Below, in pieces: positions 20,264 through 29,515 of a stretch of 64,000 bases of DNA. The translations under genes and the position numbers were made by a program. Positions within the stretch are counted from its first letter, which is position 1. Each line of letters starts with the position of its first letter. The notes under the pieces were generated by a model. That model was given only the letters and a program-made list of their open reading frames with translations. It did not search any database and was not told where the DNA came from. The DNA comes from Thalassobacillus sp. CUG 92003 (GTDB taxonomy: Bacteria > Bacillota > Bacilli > Bacillales > Halobacillaceae), in assembly GCF_013618635.1 (NCBI RefSeq), contig NZ_JABLSJ010000007.1, positions 62,001 through 126,000 on the forward strand, given 5' to 3'.

Positions 20264-22663
20264 TTAATTGCGCAGTGGTTTTCCTTTCGTGAGCATATGT
20301 TGCATCCGCTGTTGGGTCTTAGGCTCGCCTATCAAACTTAAGAATGCTTCACGTTCCAAATCCAACAGGTATTGTTCATCCACTAAGGACCCTTCTTTCA
20401 AGCGTCCTCCCGCCAAAACAAACGCGAGCTTCTCAGCAATTTTAAGATCATGCTCCGTAGCATATCCGCCCTGTCCCAAGGCCTTGGCACCGAGTAGCAT
20501 CGTGGCATAGCCTTGCTCACCTACAACAGGCACGTGCGTACGTTTCGGAGCTTGATATCCAGCTCGTGAAAGTCCCAGCACTTTTTGTTTGGCATCATGT
20601 AAGAGATGGTCCCCATTAACGCTAATGGCATCCAGCTGATCCAGAAATCCATTTTCACGCGCTTCTTCCCCTGAAGTGGAGACTTTCGCCATGGCGATCT
20701 TTTCAAAAACTTCATTCGTGATTTTTTGTAAGTCGAAATCTACTCCTTGCGGGATGTTGCGAAGATGCTTCAAGTAAAGTTCCTTGTTTCCGCCTCCCCC
20801 AGGTATCAGTCCTACTCCTGGCTCTACTAGCCCCATGTAGGTCTCCTGTGACGCTTGAATAGCAGCAGCAGGCAAACATACTTCGGCACCTCCACCGAGT
20901 GACATTCCGAATGGAGCCGCAACGATCGGTTTATCAGCATATTTAATGCGCATCATGGCATCCTGAAATTGTTTGACGACCATTTCTATTTCAAAGAAGT
21001 TGAAATCTTGAGCTTCCATAAGCATCATGCCAAGGTTGGCCCCGACACAGAAGTTTTTACCTTGATTGCCGATGACGAGACCTTCAAAATGCTCGTCGAC
21101 CTCATCGACTGCATAGTTGATCATCTTGATTATATCCAAACCGATGGCATTGCTTTGGGAATGGAACTCCAAACCGGCAACGCCATCACCTAAGTCAATT
21201 AAACTTGCGCCTGCATTTTTATTTAAAACCTCTTTTGTTTCTTTCATGCGTTTAAGGTTAAATAAATTAGGATTGAAATGCTGCTGGCGGTATTCACCCT
21301 CATGGTAATAGTAAACGTTTCCATTTTCTTGCGTGTAGAACGACGTAAACCCTTTAGCCAGCATCTGTTCAACCCATTCAGGAATCTCGTCACCTTCCTG
21401 CTTCATACGATCGACCGAGGTTTTCACACCAATGGCATCCCACATTTCATACGGACCCAGTTCCCAGCCGAATCCCCAGCGCATGGCTTCATCGATTGAT
21501 GGTATATCATCAGCGATTTCACCCGTCAGATGAGCTGCATATTGCAGAACAGGTTTAACAACGGACCACACGAAATCACCGGCTCGATCACCTTCAGCAG
21601 AAACGAGCGCCTGCAATTTCCGTTTCGGTCCTTTTTCTTGTTTTACCATTTCAGTCGCTTTCGTCTTCAGCTTTTTCCGTTCTTCATACTCAAAGGTGTC
21701 AGGATTCAATTCTAGGATTTCGCTGCCTTTTTCACCTTTCTGTTTCAAGAAAAATCCTTGACCGCTTTTAGCCCCAAGCCAGCCTTTTTCCTGCATCTTC
21801 TCCATGAATGAAGGAATCTCAAAAGCTGTTTTTTCTTTCCCTTCTACCTTGTCATAGACGTTTTTGGCCACATGAATGAATGTGTCCAATCCTACGACGT
21901 CAAGGGTGCGGAAGGTAGCACTTTTCGGCCGGCCGATCATTGGACCTGTAACAGAATCCACCTCGCCGATGCTGTAGCCGCCTTCCAGCATTTTTTGCAC
22001 TGTAACTAACAACCCATAAGTACCGATACGATTGGCGATAAAGTTAGGAGTGTCTTTAGCTTCCACAACCCCTTTACCGAGTACATCTTCCCCAAACGCT
22101 TTCATAAAGGAGAGAACTTCAGGAGATGTATCCTTTGTCGGAATCACTTCTAATAATTTCATATAGCGAGGCGGGTTAAAAAAGTGGGTGCCAAGAAAGT
22201 GTTGGCGCAAGTCTTCTGACACATCTTGAACCATTTCCTCAACAGAGATGCCTGAGGTATTCGAACTCACAATTGTTCCCGCTTTGCGATGCTGATCAAT
22301 ATTAGCGAATACTTTCTTCTTGATCTCCAGGTTCTCGACAACAACCTCGATAATCCAATCGACGTCATTTAATTGGTTCATATCATCTTCCATGTTACCA
22401 ACCTGAATAAGCTCAAGGTTTTTCTTACTGGTAAGTGGTGATGGATTTTGTTTTAGTAAGGCCTGTTTACTCTGAGTGGCTACCCGGTTTCTAACCACCT
22501 TATCCTCAATGGTCAAGCCTTTCTTTTCTTCATCTTTTGTTAATTCACGCGGGACGATATCCAACATGATTGTCGGGATCCCTACATTCGCCAAGTGTGC
22601 AGCGATTCCCGCTCCCATAACTCCAGATCCCAGGACGGCTGCGCGCTTGATTTTACGATTCAT
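20264..22663 (-). CDS. fadN: 3-hydroxyacyl-CoA dehydrogenase / enoyl-CoA hydratase FadN
   Basis: The 799-residue fusion starts with an NAD-binding 3-hydroxyacyl-CoA dehydrogenase (AVLGSGVMGAGIAAHLANVG at about 6-25; the C-terminal dehydrogenase domain includes NFIANRIG). It ends with an enoyl-CoA hydratase/isomerase domain from about residue 500 (GNQGKNFCVGANL, PFGMSLGGGAEV). It performs the middle two steps of beta-oxidation. The ATG at 22661-22663 follows GGGGGAACTGGA. The first gene of the operon; a FadR box lies just upstream. Confidence 0.95.
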   Translation of the reverse strand: MNRKIKRAAVLGSGVMGAGIAAHLANVGIPTIMLDIVPRELTKDEEKKGLTIEDKVVRNRVATQSKQALLKQNPSPLTSKKNLELIQVGNMEDDMNQLNDVDWIIEVVVENLEIKKKVFANIDQHRKAGTIVSSNTSGISVEEMVQDVSEDLRQHFLGTHFFNPPRYMKLLEVIPTKDTSPEVLSFMKAFGEDVLGKGVVEAKDTPNFIANRIGTYGLLVTVQKMLEGGYSIGEVDSVTGPMIGRPKSATFRTLDVVGLDTFIHVAKNVYDKVEGKEKTAFEIPSFMEKMQEKGWLGAKSGQGFFLKQKGEKGSEILELNPDTFEYEERKKLKTKATEMVKQEKGPKRKLQALVSAEGDRAGDFVWSVVKPVLQYAAHLTGEIADDIPSIDEAMRWGFGWELGPYEMWDAIGVKTSVDRMKQEGDEIPEWVEQMLAKGFTSFYTQENGNVYYYHEGEYRQQHFNPNLFNLKRMKETKEVLNKNAGASLIDLGDGVAGLEFHSQSNAIGLDIIKMINYAVDEVDEHFEGLVIGNQGKNFCVGANLGMMLMEAQDFNFFEIEMVVKQFQDAMMRIKYADKPIVAAPFGMSLGGGAEVCLPAAAIQASQETYMGLVEPGVGLIPGGGGNKELYLKHLRNIPQGVDFDLQKITNEVFEKIAMAKVSTSGEEARENGFLDQLDAISVNGDHLLHDAKQKVLGLSRAGYQAPKRTHVPVVGEQGYATMLLGAKALGQGGYATEHDLKIAEKLAFVLAGGRLKEGSLVDEQYLLDLEREAFLSLIGEPKTQQRMQHMLTKGKPLRN

Positions 22664-22683
22664 TCCAGTTCCCCCTATCATTT

Positions 22684-22701
22684 TGAATGAATACTCATTC
22701 A
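22684..22701 (-). promoter_or_regulatory. FadR operator upstream of fadN
   Basis: TGAATGAATACTCATTCA is a perfect inverted repeat (TGAATGA-ATAC-TCATTCA). It fits the B. subtilis FadR box consensus that I know (TGAATGANTANTCATTCA). It lies 20 bp before the fadN start, where a repressor would block transcription until long-chain acyl-CoA releases it. Confidence 0.9.
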
Positions 22702-22891
22702 TTTAACTCCCTAAAAAAAGATGATAGTTGCCTATCGACTTCTACTCTAACTATAAAATAATTTCAGATATTTCGCAAACCTTTTATGGGGTAATTTGCA
22801 AATAATTGAAAGCGTATTCGCGTCATCAAAGAACGTATAAGTTTATGAAAGGTTTGACGTCCTTGCGCCAAACCTTAGTGAAAAGCCCATC

Positions 22892-23809
22892 TTATTTTCC
22901 AAACACTCCTTTTAACACAAACATGACGTTTGCTGGCCGTTCAGCCAACCGCCTCATGAAATAGCCGTACCAATCGTTTCCATAAGGTACATAAATCCGC
23001 ATTTCGTATCCTTCTCTTACAAGCTCTTCCTGTCGCTCCACACGGATGCCATAGAGCATTTGAAATTCGAATTGATCAGTTGGAATATTATATTCCCTCA
23101 CCAGCTCTTTTGTGTAATTGATGATGGCGTCATCATGGGTGGCAATCGCTGTATAATGCCCGTTTAAAAGATGGATTTTAATGATTTTTTTAAAGTTCTC
23201 GTCCGTATCCTTTTTCTCGGGAAAGGCCACTTTCGGCGATTCTTTATAGGCGCCTTTGACAAGACGCAAGTTGGGATCGTATTCATCCAGTCCTTCAATG
23301 TCCTCTACTGTGCGGTACAAATACGCTTGTAGAACTGTCCCAACATTATCGTATTCTTTCCGTAACTGCTTGAATATCTCCAACGTCTTAGCGCATCTGT
23401 CGTAGTCCTCCATGTCGATCGTGATGAATACATTATTTTTTTTACCTTCCTGCAGGATGCGCTGCATGTTAGCAATAACCAGGGGTTCCGAAATATCAAG
23501 ACCCATCGAAGTCAATTTTAATGACAGTTGAGAATCAAGCTGATTTTCAGCGATTGCTTGGATCGCAGCTATACAATCGTCAGCTGCGGCCTCTGCTTCC
23601 GATTCACTATCGATAAACTCACCGAGATGGTCTATGGTGACAGACATCCCTTTTTCATTGAGTTTACGAATCGAAGTGACGGCATCCGGGATTGTTTCTC
23701 CTGCTACAAAACGACCTGCTCCAAACCGTAGTCCGTATTTTTTAGCCAGTTTAGTAAAAAACCTATTTTTGGATAGAAACAGAAAAAAGTTCCGCATTAA
23801 CTGTTCCAA
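22892..23809 (-). CDS. fadM: proline dehydrogenase (FadM/PutB-like)
   Basis: The 305-residue protein has the Bacillus-type PRODH barrel, with TIDHLGEF near the N-terminus, the central VFITIDMEDYDR segment and the C-terminal RIYVPYGNDWYGYFMRRLAE FAD-binding signature. It oxidises proline to pyrroline-5-carboxylate. A TTG start is likely because GGGGAG precedes it at 6 nt; the next ATG has no ribosome site. No P5C dehydrogenase gene is adjacent. Its place after the fad operon matches B. subtilis. Confidence 0.9.
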   Translation of the reverse strand: MEQLMRNFFLFLSKNRFFTKLAKKYGLRFGAGRFVAGETIPDAVTSIRKLNEKGMSVTIDHLGEFIDSESEAEAAADDCIAAIQAIAENQLDSQLSLKLTSMGLDISEPLVIANMQRILQEGKKNNVFITIDMEDYDRCAKTLEIFKQLRKEYDNVGTVLQAYLYRTVEDIEGLDEYDPNLRLVKGAYKESPKVAFPEKKDTDENFKKIIKIHLLNGHYTAIATHDDAIINYTKELVREYNIPTDQFEFQMLYGIRVERQEELVREGYEMRIYVPYGNDWYGYFMRRLAERPANVMFVLKGVFGK

Positions 23810-24012
23810 CTCTATCTCCCCCTCTTAACGCGATAACTATTTACTATTTGAATGTTTCGAAAACTTTAGCGAAACTATGCATATATGTGTATTTTATCAT
23901 GTTTTTGACCGTATGAGTATTTTTCCATATCCGTGCAAAATCTGGAAGTAACTTCATAAAAGAAGAGGAGCCGGAGATACTATAGTTGACTTTAATAAGG
24001 AGGGAATACGAA

Positions 24013-24270
24013 ATGGCGCAAAATGATTCTGGCATTCAAGAAACACAGCCGATGAAACAACCGCCTCATATCGTCAGTACCAAGGATCAGCTCTACTTGA
24101 CAGATATGTTGTCGTGGAACTTGAATGCGTGTAAAAAAGCACACTTCTTTGCTCAACAGTGCCAAACTCAAGAACTGCAGGCCGCCCTGGAACAAGCAGG
24201 CGAGATGCACCAAAGACACTACAACAAAATACTGGAACATTTGAACACACAACAAACACCTGTCAACTAA
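24013..24270 (+). CDS. small CotF-like spore coat-associated protein
   Basis: The 85-residue protein has an N-terminal polar stretch and a helical core (YLTDMLSWNLNACKKAHFFA, then EMHQRHYNKILEHL). This resembles ferritin-like CotF-family half-domains. AAGGAGG precedes the ATG. It is 12 nt upstream of a CotF-family gene and probably cotranscribed. I could not see a convincing sporulation-sigma promoter. Confidence 0.7.
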   Translation: MAQNDSGIQETQPMKQPPHIVSTKDQLYLTDMLSWNLNACKKAHFFAQQCQTQELQAALEQAGEMHQRHYNKILEHLNTQQTPVN

Positions 24271-24282
24271 GGAGGTATTCGA

Positions 24283-24621
24283 ATGCCACAAGAACAGCAA
24301 TCTCAAAAAATCCAAAATCCCGAAACAAGCGTCCCTAAAACACCGGAGATGAATGAACGTGATTTTATTAATGATCAACTCACGACAGAGAAGTATATGA
24401 CCTCCGCTTATAACGTCGCATTAAATGAAGCAAGTAACGCCCAGCTCTACCAGGACCTTGTCACGATTTTCAAAGAAACACAGGATTGTCAACGAAACCT
24501 TTACAATCTGATGTTTAAAAATGGCTGGTACAGCCTTGAACAAGCTCAACAATCTAAAATTCAACAGGCCTACCAGCAGTTTTCGGGATATAAAAACCAA
24601 TTACCTTACGGTGTGCAATAA
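24283..24621 (+). CDS. yusN: CotF-family spore coat protein (YusN-like)
   Basis: The 112-residue protein contains the CotF-family segment MNERDFINDQLTTEKYMTSA...NVALNEASN...LVTIFKETQDCQRNLYNLM (shown in parts) and a tail rich in Q and Y. Such proteins belong to the spore coat. AAGGAGG lies before the ATG. Its position next to fadM matches B. subtilis yusN. It supports an endospore-forming host. Confidence 0.82.
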   Translation: MPQEQQSQKIQNPETSVPKTPEMNERDFINDQLTTEKYMTSAYNVALNEASNAQLYQDLVTIFKETQDCQRNLYNLMFKNGWYSLEQAQQSKIQQAYQQFSGYKNQLPYGVQ

Positions 24622-24659
24622 GTCCTATGATCGCTGCATCATAAAAGTACTTATGCACA

Positions 24660-24835
24660 AGGGGAAGAGGCTGGCACAAAACTGAAATAAAACACAAAGG
24701 TTCCGAACGATTTCACTGAAATTGTTCGGAACCTTTGTGTTTCAGGGCGTGCAAGCTTTTCGGCTTGCGCTGTTCCAGCATGCGTGTCTGTGTTTTGGCT
24801 ATGCTCATGATCACTCATCGGCCCGGTACGTTTGT
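24660..24835 (+). repeat. GTTCGGA hairpin element, family 2, copy A
   Basis: GAGGCTGGCACAAAACTGAA leads into a perfect 19-bp stem, AAACACAAAGGTTCCGAAC (24690-24708) / GTTCGGAACCTTTGTGTTT (24724-24742). The tail CGGCTTGCGCTGTTCCAGCA...GTGTTTTGGCTATGCTCATGA follows. It lies between convergent yusN and copZ and could terminate transcription. The left arm of the second long stem is missing here. Confidence 0.75.
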
Positions 24836-24850
24836 TTACCAATAGAAAAG

Positions 24851-24897
24851 AAAAAACCAAAACGCGGGGATATTAACATCCAAACACGTTTTGGTTT
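24851..24897 (-). terminator. terminator of the csoR-copA-copZ operon
   Basis: AAACCAAAACG (24854-24864) and CGTTTTGGTTT (24887-24897) form a perfect 11-bp stem. A run of T follows on the minus strand (TTTTTTCTTTTC). Confidence 0.85.
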
Positions 24898-24932
24898 AAT
24901 GGTTGTGCTGTGTTCAGCGGATGATACTGCTT

Positions 24933-25139
24933 TTATCCTACAGCTTCGTAGCCCTGATCTTCTATAGCCTGCTTCATTGTACCTTTGGATACGAACGCTT
25001 CATCATAGGTGACGTTAACTTTTCCAGCGTCGAGATGGACTTCCACGCCATGAATACCTTCTAAATTCTCAAGCGCTCCTTTGACCGCTTCTTCACAATG
25101 ACCACATGTCATACCGTTAACTTCTAAAGTAAGTTGCAT
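24933..25139 (-). CDS. copZ: copper chaperone CopZ
   Basis: The 68-residue heavy-metal-associated domain has the MTCGHC copper site (C12, C15) and the typical VEVHLDAGKVNVTYDE strand. It carries Cu(I) to CopA. The ATG at 25137-25139 is preferred to the upstream GTG because AGGAAGGTG precedes it. It follows copA by 60 nt; the gene order csoR-copA-copZ differs from B. subtilis, where copZ precedes copA. Confidence 0.93.
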   Translation of the reverse strand: MQLTLEVNGMTCGHCEEAVKGALENLEGIHGVEVHLDAGKVNVTYDEAFVSKGTMKQAIEDQGYEAVG

Positions 25140-25199
25140 AGAACACACCTTCCTCGTAATTTATTCAAGCATTAAAATTGCTTGTTGTGGATTCAACTA

Positions 25200-27581
25200 T
25201 CATAGTTTGATGCGTTTTAAGCGAAGAGAGTTAGAAACAACACTTACCGAACTGAACGCCATCGCAGCTCCTGCAACCCAGGGCGCAAGGAGTCCTGCAG
25301 CAGCCACGGGAATCCCGGCTGTATTATAGGCTAAAGCCCAGAACAAATTTTGCCGGATATTTTTCATCGTAGCTCCACTAAGCTCAATAGCCTTAGGGAT
25401 CAGATTAAGTTCGTCGCCCATTATCGTGACATCGGCTGCTTCTATGGCAACATCGGTCCCTGTGCCTATTGCTATTCCGACATTTGCAACGGTTAAAGCA
25501 GGAGCGTCGTTGAGACCATCACCAACCATTGCAACGCGTTTCCCAGCTTGTTGCAATGCTTGAATGTGATCGGCTTTTTCAGTCGGAATGACTTGTGCGA
25601 TGACCGTATCAATTCCGACTTGGTCTGCAATAGCACGAGCCGTTCTTTCCTGATCGCCCGTCAACATCACGAGTTCTAAATTTTGCTTTTTCAACTGCTT
25701 TAAAGCCGAGATTGCAGATGGTTTGATCGTGTCAGCAACAGCAGCAACAGCTTGAAGTTGCTGATCGATCGCGGCAAGCATCACTGTTTTTCCTTCATTT
25801 TCCCAATGCTTTAATCTCTCTTCGTATTCCTCATATTCCACGTCATGGCTCTCCATTAACTTCCTAGTGCCAATCAATATATTTTTTTCTTCTATTCTCG
25901 CTTCTATTCCGCTACCCGGAATGGCTTTAAAATACTCAGGCTTTACTACCTCCACACCTTGCTTTTCCCCGTAATAAACAATGGCAGAAGCTAGAGGATG
26001 CTCTGAATGGTTTTCAGCACTAGCCATGAAATGCAAAGCTGAAGCATCCCCTGCAAAGTCTGTCACTTCTGGTTTGCCATTTGTGAGTGTGCCCGTTTTG
26101 TCAAAAACGACAGTATCAATACGGTAAGTGTTTTCCAAATGTTCGCCGCCCTTAAACAAGATTCCTTGTTCGGCTCCTTTTCCACTTCCAACCATTATCG
26201 ATGTAGGAGTTGCCAATCCTAAAGCACACGGACAGGCAATAACTAAAACAGCTATGGCAGCTTCTAATGCCGCTGATATTTGAGCAGGGCTAACCCAAAG
26301 CATCCATACGGCAAACGTCACTACCGCAATCCCTAATACGATGGGGACAAAATAATTGGAAATGACATCAGCCATCCTTTGGATCGGGGCTTTGGAACTC
26401 TGCGCTTCTTCGACGACTTTGACAATACTAGCCAAAACCGTCTCTTGCCCTACATGAGTGACGCGAAGTTCAATCGTTCCATTCTCATTAATTGTGGCCC
26501 CCGTTACGTGGGCGTCAGCCATTTTTGACACGGGCATGGATTCACCGGTAATCATCGACTCATCCACTGTCGTCTCACCATTTATGACAATTCCATCTAC
26601 AGGGATTTTCTCTCCCGGCTTCACTTTGACAATATCGCCCTGCACGACTTGTTCAACTGGAACCATGGATTCTTGTTCCTCACGCATCACACGAGCCTCT
26701 TTGGCCTGGAGGTTCATCAACTTGGATATGGCCATCGTGGTCCGCCCTTTAGCTACGGCCTCAAAGTATTTCCCGACTAATACCAAAGTGATTAAAATCG
26801 CACTCGTTTCAAAGTATAAGTGGATAGTACTGTCAGGCTGAGCCATCCCCCTGAATATCTCCGTTACACTATAAAAATAAGCCGCACTTGTGCCTAGAGC
26901 TATTAAGACATCCATATTGGCGCTTCCATTTTTCAGGTTGTGATAAGCGCCTTGATAAAAAGTCCACCCAATAATAAATTGAACGGGTGTGGCTAAAGCC
27001 ATCTGGAACCATGGGTTCATAAGCAGTTGCGGGATAGGTAAGCCAAACAAATGGGCAAACATGGTCAATAGTAACGGAAAGGACAATAACCCTGATATCC
27101 CAAGCTGCCAACGCTTATGGGTTAACTCCTGTTCTTTTTGTTCAGATTTGGAGGCTTGATCTGCCCGAGGGGACGCGTCATAACCCAGCTTTTGGATACG
27201 GTCAATGATCGCTTGTTGGGAGGTGACCCCTTTGAAATACGTAATCTTACCTGTCTCATTGGTAAGGTTAATAGCAGCTTCGTCAATCCCCTCCATTTTA
27301 TTGAGCACTTTTTCTATACGACTGGAGCACGCTGCACACGTCATGCCATGAACATCAACTTCTAATGGTTCTGGCTCGACACCATATCCGAGTCTTTCAA
27401 TGGTCTCGATAAGAATGGAAGGGGAAATGGCCCCCGGATCATAATGGATCTGAGCTTTTTCCATCGGAAGGTTAACATGCGCCTCCACCCCTTCTGTTTT
27501 ATTGAGGACTTTCTCTATTCGTGAAGAGCAAGCTGCACAGGTCATGCCTGTAATAGCCAGATCCAATTCTTTTTGTGCCAT
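25200..27581 (-). CDS. copA: copper-exporting P1B-type ATPase CopA
   Basis: The 793-residue protein has two N-terminal copper-binding domains, each with GMTCAAC; the first CxxC is C15/C18. Membrane helices with the CPCALG copper channel motif follow, then the phosphorylation motif DKTGT, the family HP motif (SEHPLASA) and [10 protein letters not shown]. It pumps Cu(I) out of the cytoplasm. GGGGGG precedes the ATG. It follows csoR by 12 nt. Confidence 0.96.
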   Translation of the reverse strand: MAQKELDLAITGMTCAACSSRIEKVLNKTEGVEAHVNLPMEKAQIHYDPGAISPSILIETIERLGYGVEPEPLEVDVHGMTCAACSSRIEKVLNKMEGIDEAAINLTNETGKITYFKGVTSQQAIIDRIQKLGYDASPRADQASKSEQKEQELTHKRWQLGISGLLSFPLLLTMFAHLFGLPIPQLLMNPWFQMALATPVQFIIGWTFYQGAYHNLKNGSANMDVLIALGTSAAYFYSVTEIFRGMAQPDSTIHLYFETSAILITLVLVGKYFEAVAKGRTTMAISKLMNLQAKEARVMREEQESMVPVEQVVQGDIVKVKPGEKIPVDGIVINGETTVDESMITGESMPVSKMADAHVTGATINENGTIELRVTHVGQETVLASIVKVVEEAQSSKAPIQRMADVISNYFVPIVLGIAVVTFAVWMLWVSPAQISAALEAAIAVLVIACPCALGLATPTSIMVGSGKGAEQGILFKGGEHLENTYRIDTVVFDKTGTLTNGKPEVTDFAGDASALHFMASAENHSEHPLASAIVYYGEKQGVEVVKPEYFKAIPGSGIEARIEEKNILIGTRKLMESHDVEYEEYEERLKHWENEGKTVMLAAIDQQLQAVAAVADTIKPSAISALKQLKKQNLELVMLTGDQERTARAIADQVGIDTVIAQVIPTEKADHIQALQQAGKRVAMVGDGLNDAPALTVANVGIAIGTGTDVAIEAADVTIMGDELNLIPKAIELSGATMKNIRQNLFWALAYNTAGIPVAAAGLLAPWVAGAAMAFSSVSVVSNSLRLKRIKL

Positions 27582-27593
27582 CGTAGCCCCCCT

Positions 27594-27923
27594 CTATTTT
27601 GAAAATTGCTTAAGCACTTTCATCAACTCATCAATCGCCTCTTCTCCTTCGCCGGAGCGGATCGCATCACTCACGCAATGTTTGGTGTGACGTTCCATCA
27701 GCGAATAACCTACATTTTTCAATGCCGAATCAATGGCCGACAATTGCACTAATATATCGACGCAATAGCGGTCATCCTCGACCATATTTTGTATACCACG
27801 CACTTGACCTTCGATGCGTTTTAGCCGATTGACGACTTGATGCTTTTCTGCTGGTGTTCGAGGCGTAACAGGCTGTTTGCCGCTATTTTCTGGCAAATCT
27901 GTTTGTTCGTGTTCATTGTTCAT
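27594..27923 (-). CDS. csoR: copper-sensing repressor CsoR
   Basis: The 109-residue helical repressor has the Cu(I) ligands C54, H79 and C83, in the spacing (25 and 4) of B. subtilis CsoR. The core motif is RLKRIEGQVRGI. An N-terminal extension of about 25 polar residues precedes the core. The ATG at 27921-27923 is chosen for its ribosome site (AGGGTGGAG). First gene of csoR-copA-copZ; a CsoR-type operator lies in its promoter. Confidence 0.95.
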   Translation of the reverse strand: MNNEHEQTDLPENSGKQPVTPRTPAEKHQVVNRLKRIEGQVRGIQNMVEDDRYCVDILVQLSAIDSALKNVGYSLMERHTKHCVSDAIRSGEGEEAIDELMKVLKQFSK

Positions 27924-27954
27924 TACGCTCCACCCTTTCCTCTCGTTTAATTTC

Positions 27955-27983
27955 AAAATACCCCCTACATGTATTTTAGTCAA
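27955..27983 (-). promoter_or_regulatory. csoR-copA-copZ promoter with CsoR-type operator
   Basis: On the minus strand TTGACT (27978-27983) and TATTTT (27955-27960) are separated by exactly 17 bp. The spacer contains ATACATGTAGGGGGTAT (27958-27974), which resembles CsoR boxes (TACC-N-GGGGGTA type). A repressor bound there would cover the promoter. Confidence 0.8.
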
Positions 27984-28025
27984 CTTATTTGCTCTTAAAA
28001 AGCTAGGCGATGAAGCTAAATGGAA

Positions 28026-28110
28026 TAACAAAAAACAGCGCTCTCTCGAACGAGAGGGCGCTCAGTTTGTGGAGAAACCCTATTTTTACGCAAACTTATT
28101 TCTTGCTGCC
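28026..28110. other. hairpin and gene-free flank before repeat copy 4
   Basis: GCGCTCTCTCG and CGAGAGGGCGC form an 11-bp stem with one mismatch near 28038-28062. Then comes sequence without a credible gene. The gap 27924-28487 is otherwise the csoR promoter, repeat copy 4 and a terminator; 28226-28407 shows nothing I can name. Confidence 0.4.
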
Positions 28111-28225
28111 AGGAGCGAGGCCCCTTCACTTTCCGCGGACGAGCGCCCGAGCTTCCTCGTGAAACCCACACTCGGCGATCTCGGCTCACCCGTTCTTCCG
28201 CAGGAGTAGAAGGGGTCTCGCTCCT
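28111..28225 (-). repeat. structured intergenic repeat, family 1, copy 4
   Basis: AGGAGCGAGGCCCCTTC (28111-28127) pairs with GAAGGGGTCTCGCTCCT (28209-28225) at 16 of 17 positions. On the minus strand the core carries CTCCTGCGGAAGA, GAGGAAGCTCGG and CCGCGGAAAGTGA. These correspond to the conserved blocks of the other copies, but this one is the most diverged inside. Its closing stem sequence is unique. Confidence 0.7.
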
Positions 28226-28407
28226 TGGAGTTTCTTTAAGTCAGAATAAGACTCTCCTTCACCTTAGAGGGAGGACAATTTTTTTGTGTTTTGGCGAGAG
28301 CCCATTTTCTTCAGAATATAAGGGACGTACTTTTCAGGGGATAAAGGGGAAATTTATATATTGGCCTATTTTTCGCATTAAGACCACGGTGAAAAATAAA
28401 AGAAATC

Positions 28408-28444
28408 AAAAAAATCAGGCTGTCGAGACTTTCTCGACAGCCTG
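28408..28444 (-). terminator. terminator of the aeRF1-like gene
   Basis: CAGGCTGTCGAGA (28416-28428) and TCTCGACAGCCTG (28432-28444) form a perfect 13-bp stem. TTTTTTTG follows on the minus strand. Confidence 0.9.
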
Positions 28445-28487
28445 AGAAACCTCACTCTATAGAGAGTGTTCTTTTCGGGTACACGAA

Positions 28488-29291
28488 TTAATAATTGACC
28501 ACTTCATTAATGACACTCATCTCTTCGTGATCAAGTAGATTTTTATTTACTTTGTCTGTAATTTCTTTGTTCATGTTATCTTCCAAATCTTCAGCTTCTT
28601 CTTTGTCACCGACAATATAGATATTTTCCCATTCATTATCTTTTGCCAATTTATCCAATTTCGGGGCAATACTTTTGTACCAACGATAGCGATTAGCCTC
28701 GAAACGTTCTTGATATTCATCGGATTTCGAGCTTTTTCCTCCGGAGCCCATTGCAGGTTGAGCTTTGTGTGGCCCGGTATGCTGCTTCCAATCTTCTGTA
28801 TTCAAGTCAAGCTCATACAACCGAGTCCCTTTTAGGTTTCCGAGCTCAGCGTTAATCACTTTGATTTCATTCTTTTGAGTTAAAATAATGCCGGTTTTCG
28901 GGAACTTTTCGTGCATGGTCTTCAACTGATCAAGAACAGGCGTTTCTTCCCAGTAGAATTCAGTCGTAACCGGCATCTGAAAACGCTCCGCAAACCATAC
29001 CGACTCATCTCCTGAAGCGAATACCACGACGCTCTTTGCGAAATTTTGCTCATTCTCATGAATGAATTTTTCCACGTTCTCTTTTGCGGCCCACCAATTT
29101 CGTTTCTCATCTGAATCATTATCCTGTAAATACTGCTCAAAATTGTTCAGGCCATTTTTTAGATGAATCTTCCATTCTCCTGCTTGTTGTTCAGGATCTG
29201 ATGGATCTGTATTTAAATACATCGTAAATACCTTCTGTGGTTTCTCGAGGTGAATGTTCTCGAGTTTTTTAATTTCTTTACTCAAATCCAT
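28488..29291 (-). CDS. VLRF1/aeRF1-type release-factor-like protein
   Basis: The 267-residue acidic protein resembles the bacterial VLRF1 family, relatives of archaeal/eukaryotic release factor 1 domains proposed to work at ribosomes. Visible features are VFTMYLNTDPSDPEQQ near the start, a central SVVVFASGDESVWFAERF strand region and a C-terminal IYIVGDKEEAEDL segment. It has no membrane segment. GGAG lies 12 nt before the ATG, a long spacing. The function is inferred from family resemblance only. Confidence 0.7.
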   Translation of the reverse strand: MDLSKEIKKLENIHLEKPQKVFTMYLNTDPSDPEQQAGEWKIHLKNGLNNFEQYLQDNDSDEKRNWWAAKENVEKFIHENEQNFAKSVVVFASGDESVWFAERFQMPVTTEFYWEETPVLDQLKTMHEKFPKTGIILTQKNEIKVINAELGNLKGTRLYELDLNTEDWKQHTGPHKAQPAMGSGGKSSKSDEYQERFEANRYRWYKSIAPKLDKLAKDNEWENIYIVGDKEEAEDLEDNMNKEITDKVNKNLLDHEEMSVINEVVNY

Positions 29292-29471
29292 AAGCTACAT
29301 CTACTCCTTTACTTAAAAAAATGCTATCTGCTTAAATATGTTTCCGCTATCACCCTTCCTTAAACTTCAATCCGCAAAAAAACGTGAAACTTATATAAAG
29401 CATACAATGGATCATTAAACGACTTTATTAAAAACAAAAAAATCCCTGCCCATACCGGCCAAATACAAATA

Positions 29472-29500
29472 AGCCTGTCCCTCTTTATCAGGGACAGGCC
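29472..29500 (-). terminator. terminator after the betaine-binding protein gene
   Basis: GCCTGTCCCT (29473-29482) and AGGGACAGGC (29490-29499) form a perfect 10-bp stem. TTATTTGTATTT follows on the minus strand. It lies 16 bp after the stop. Confidence 0.8.
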
Positions 29501-29515
29501 ATGTTGAAGTGTTAA

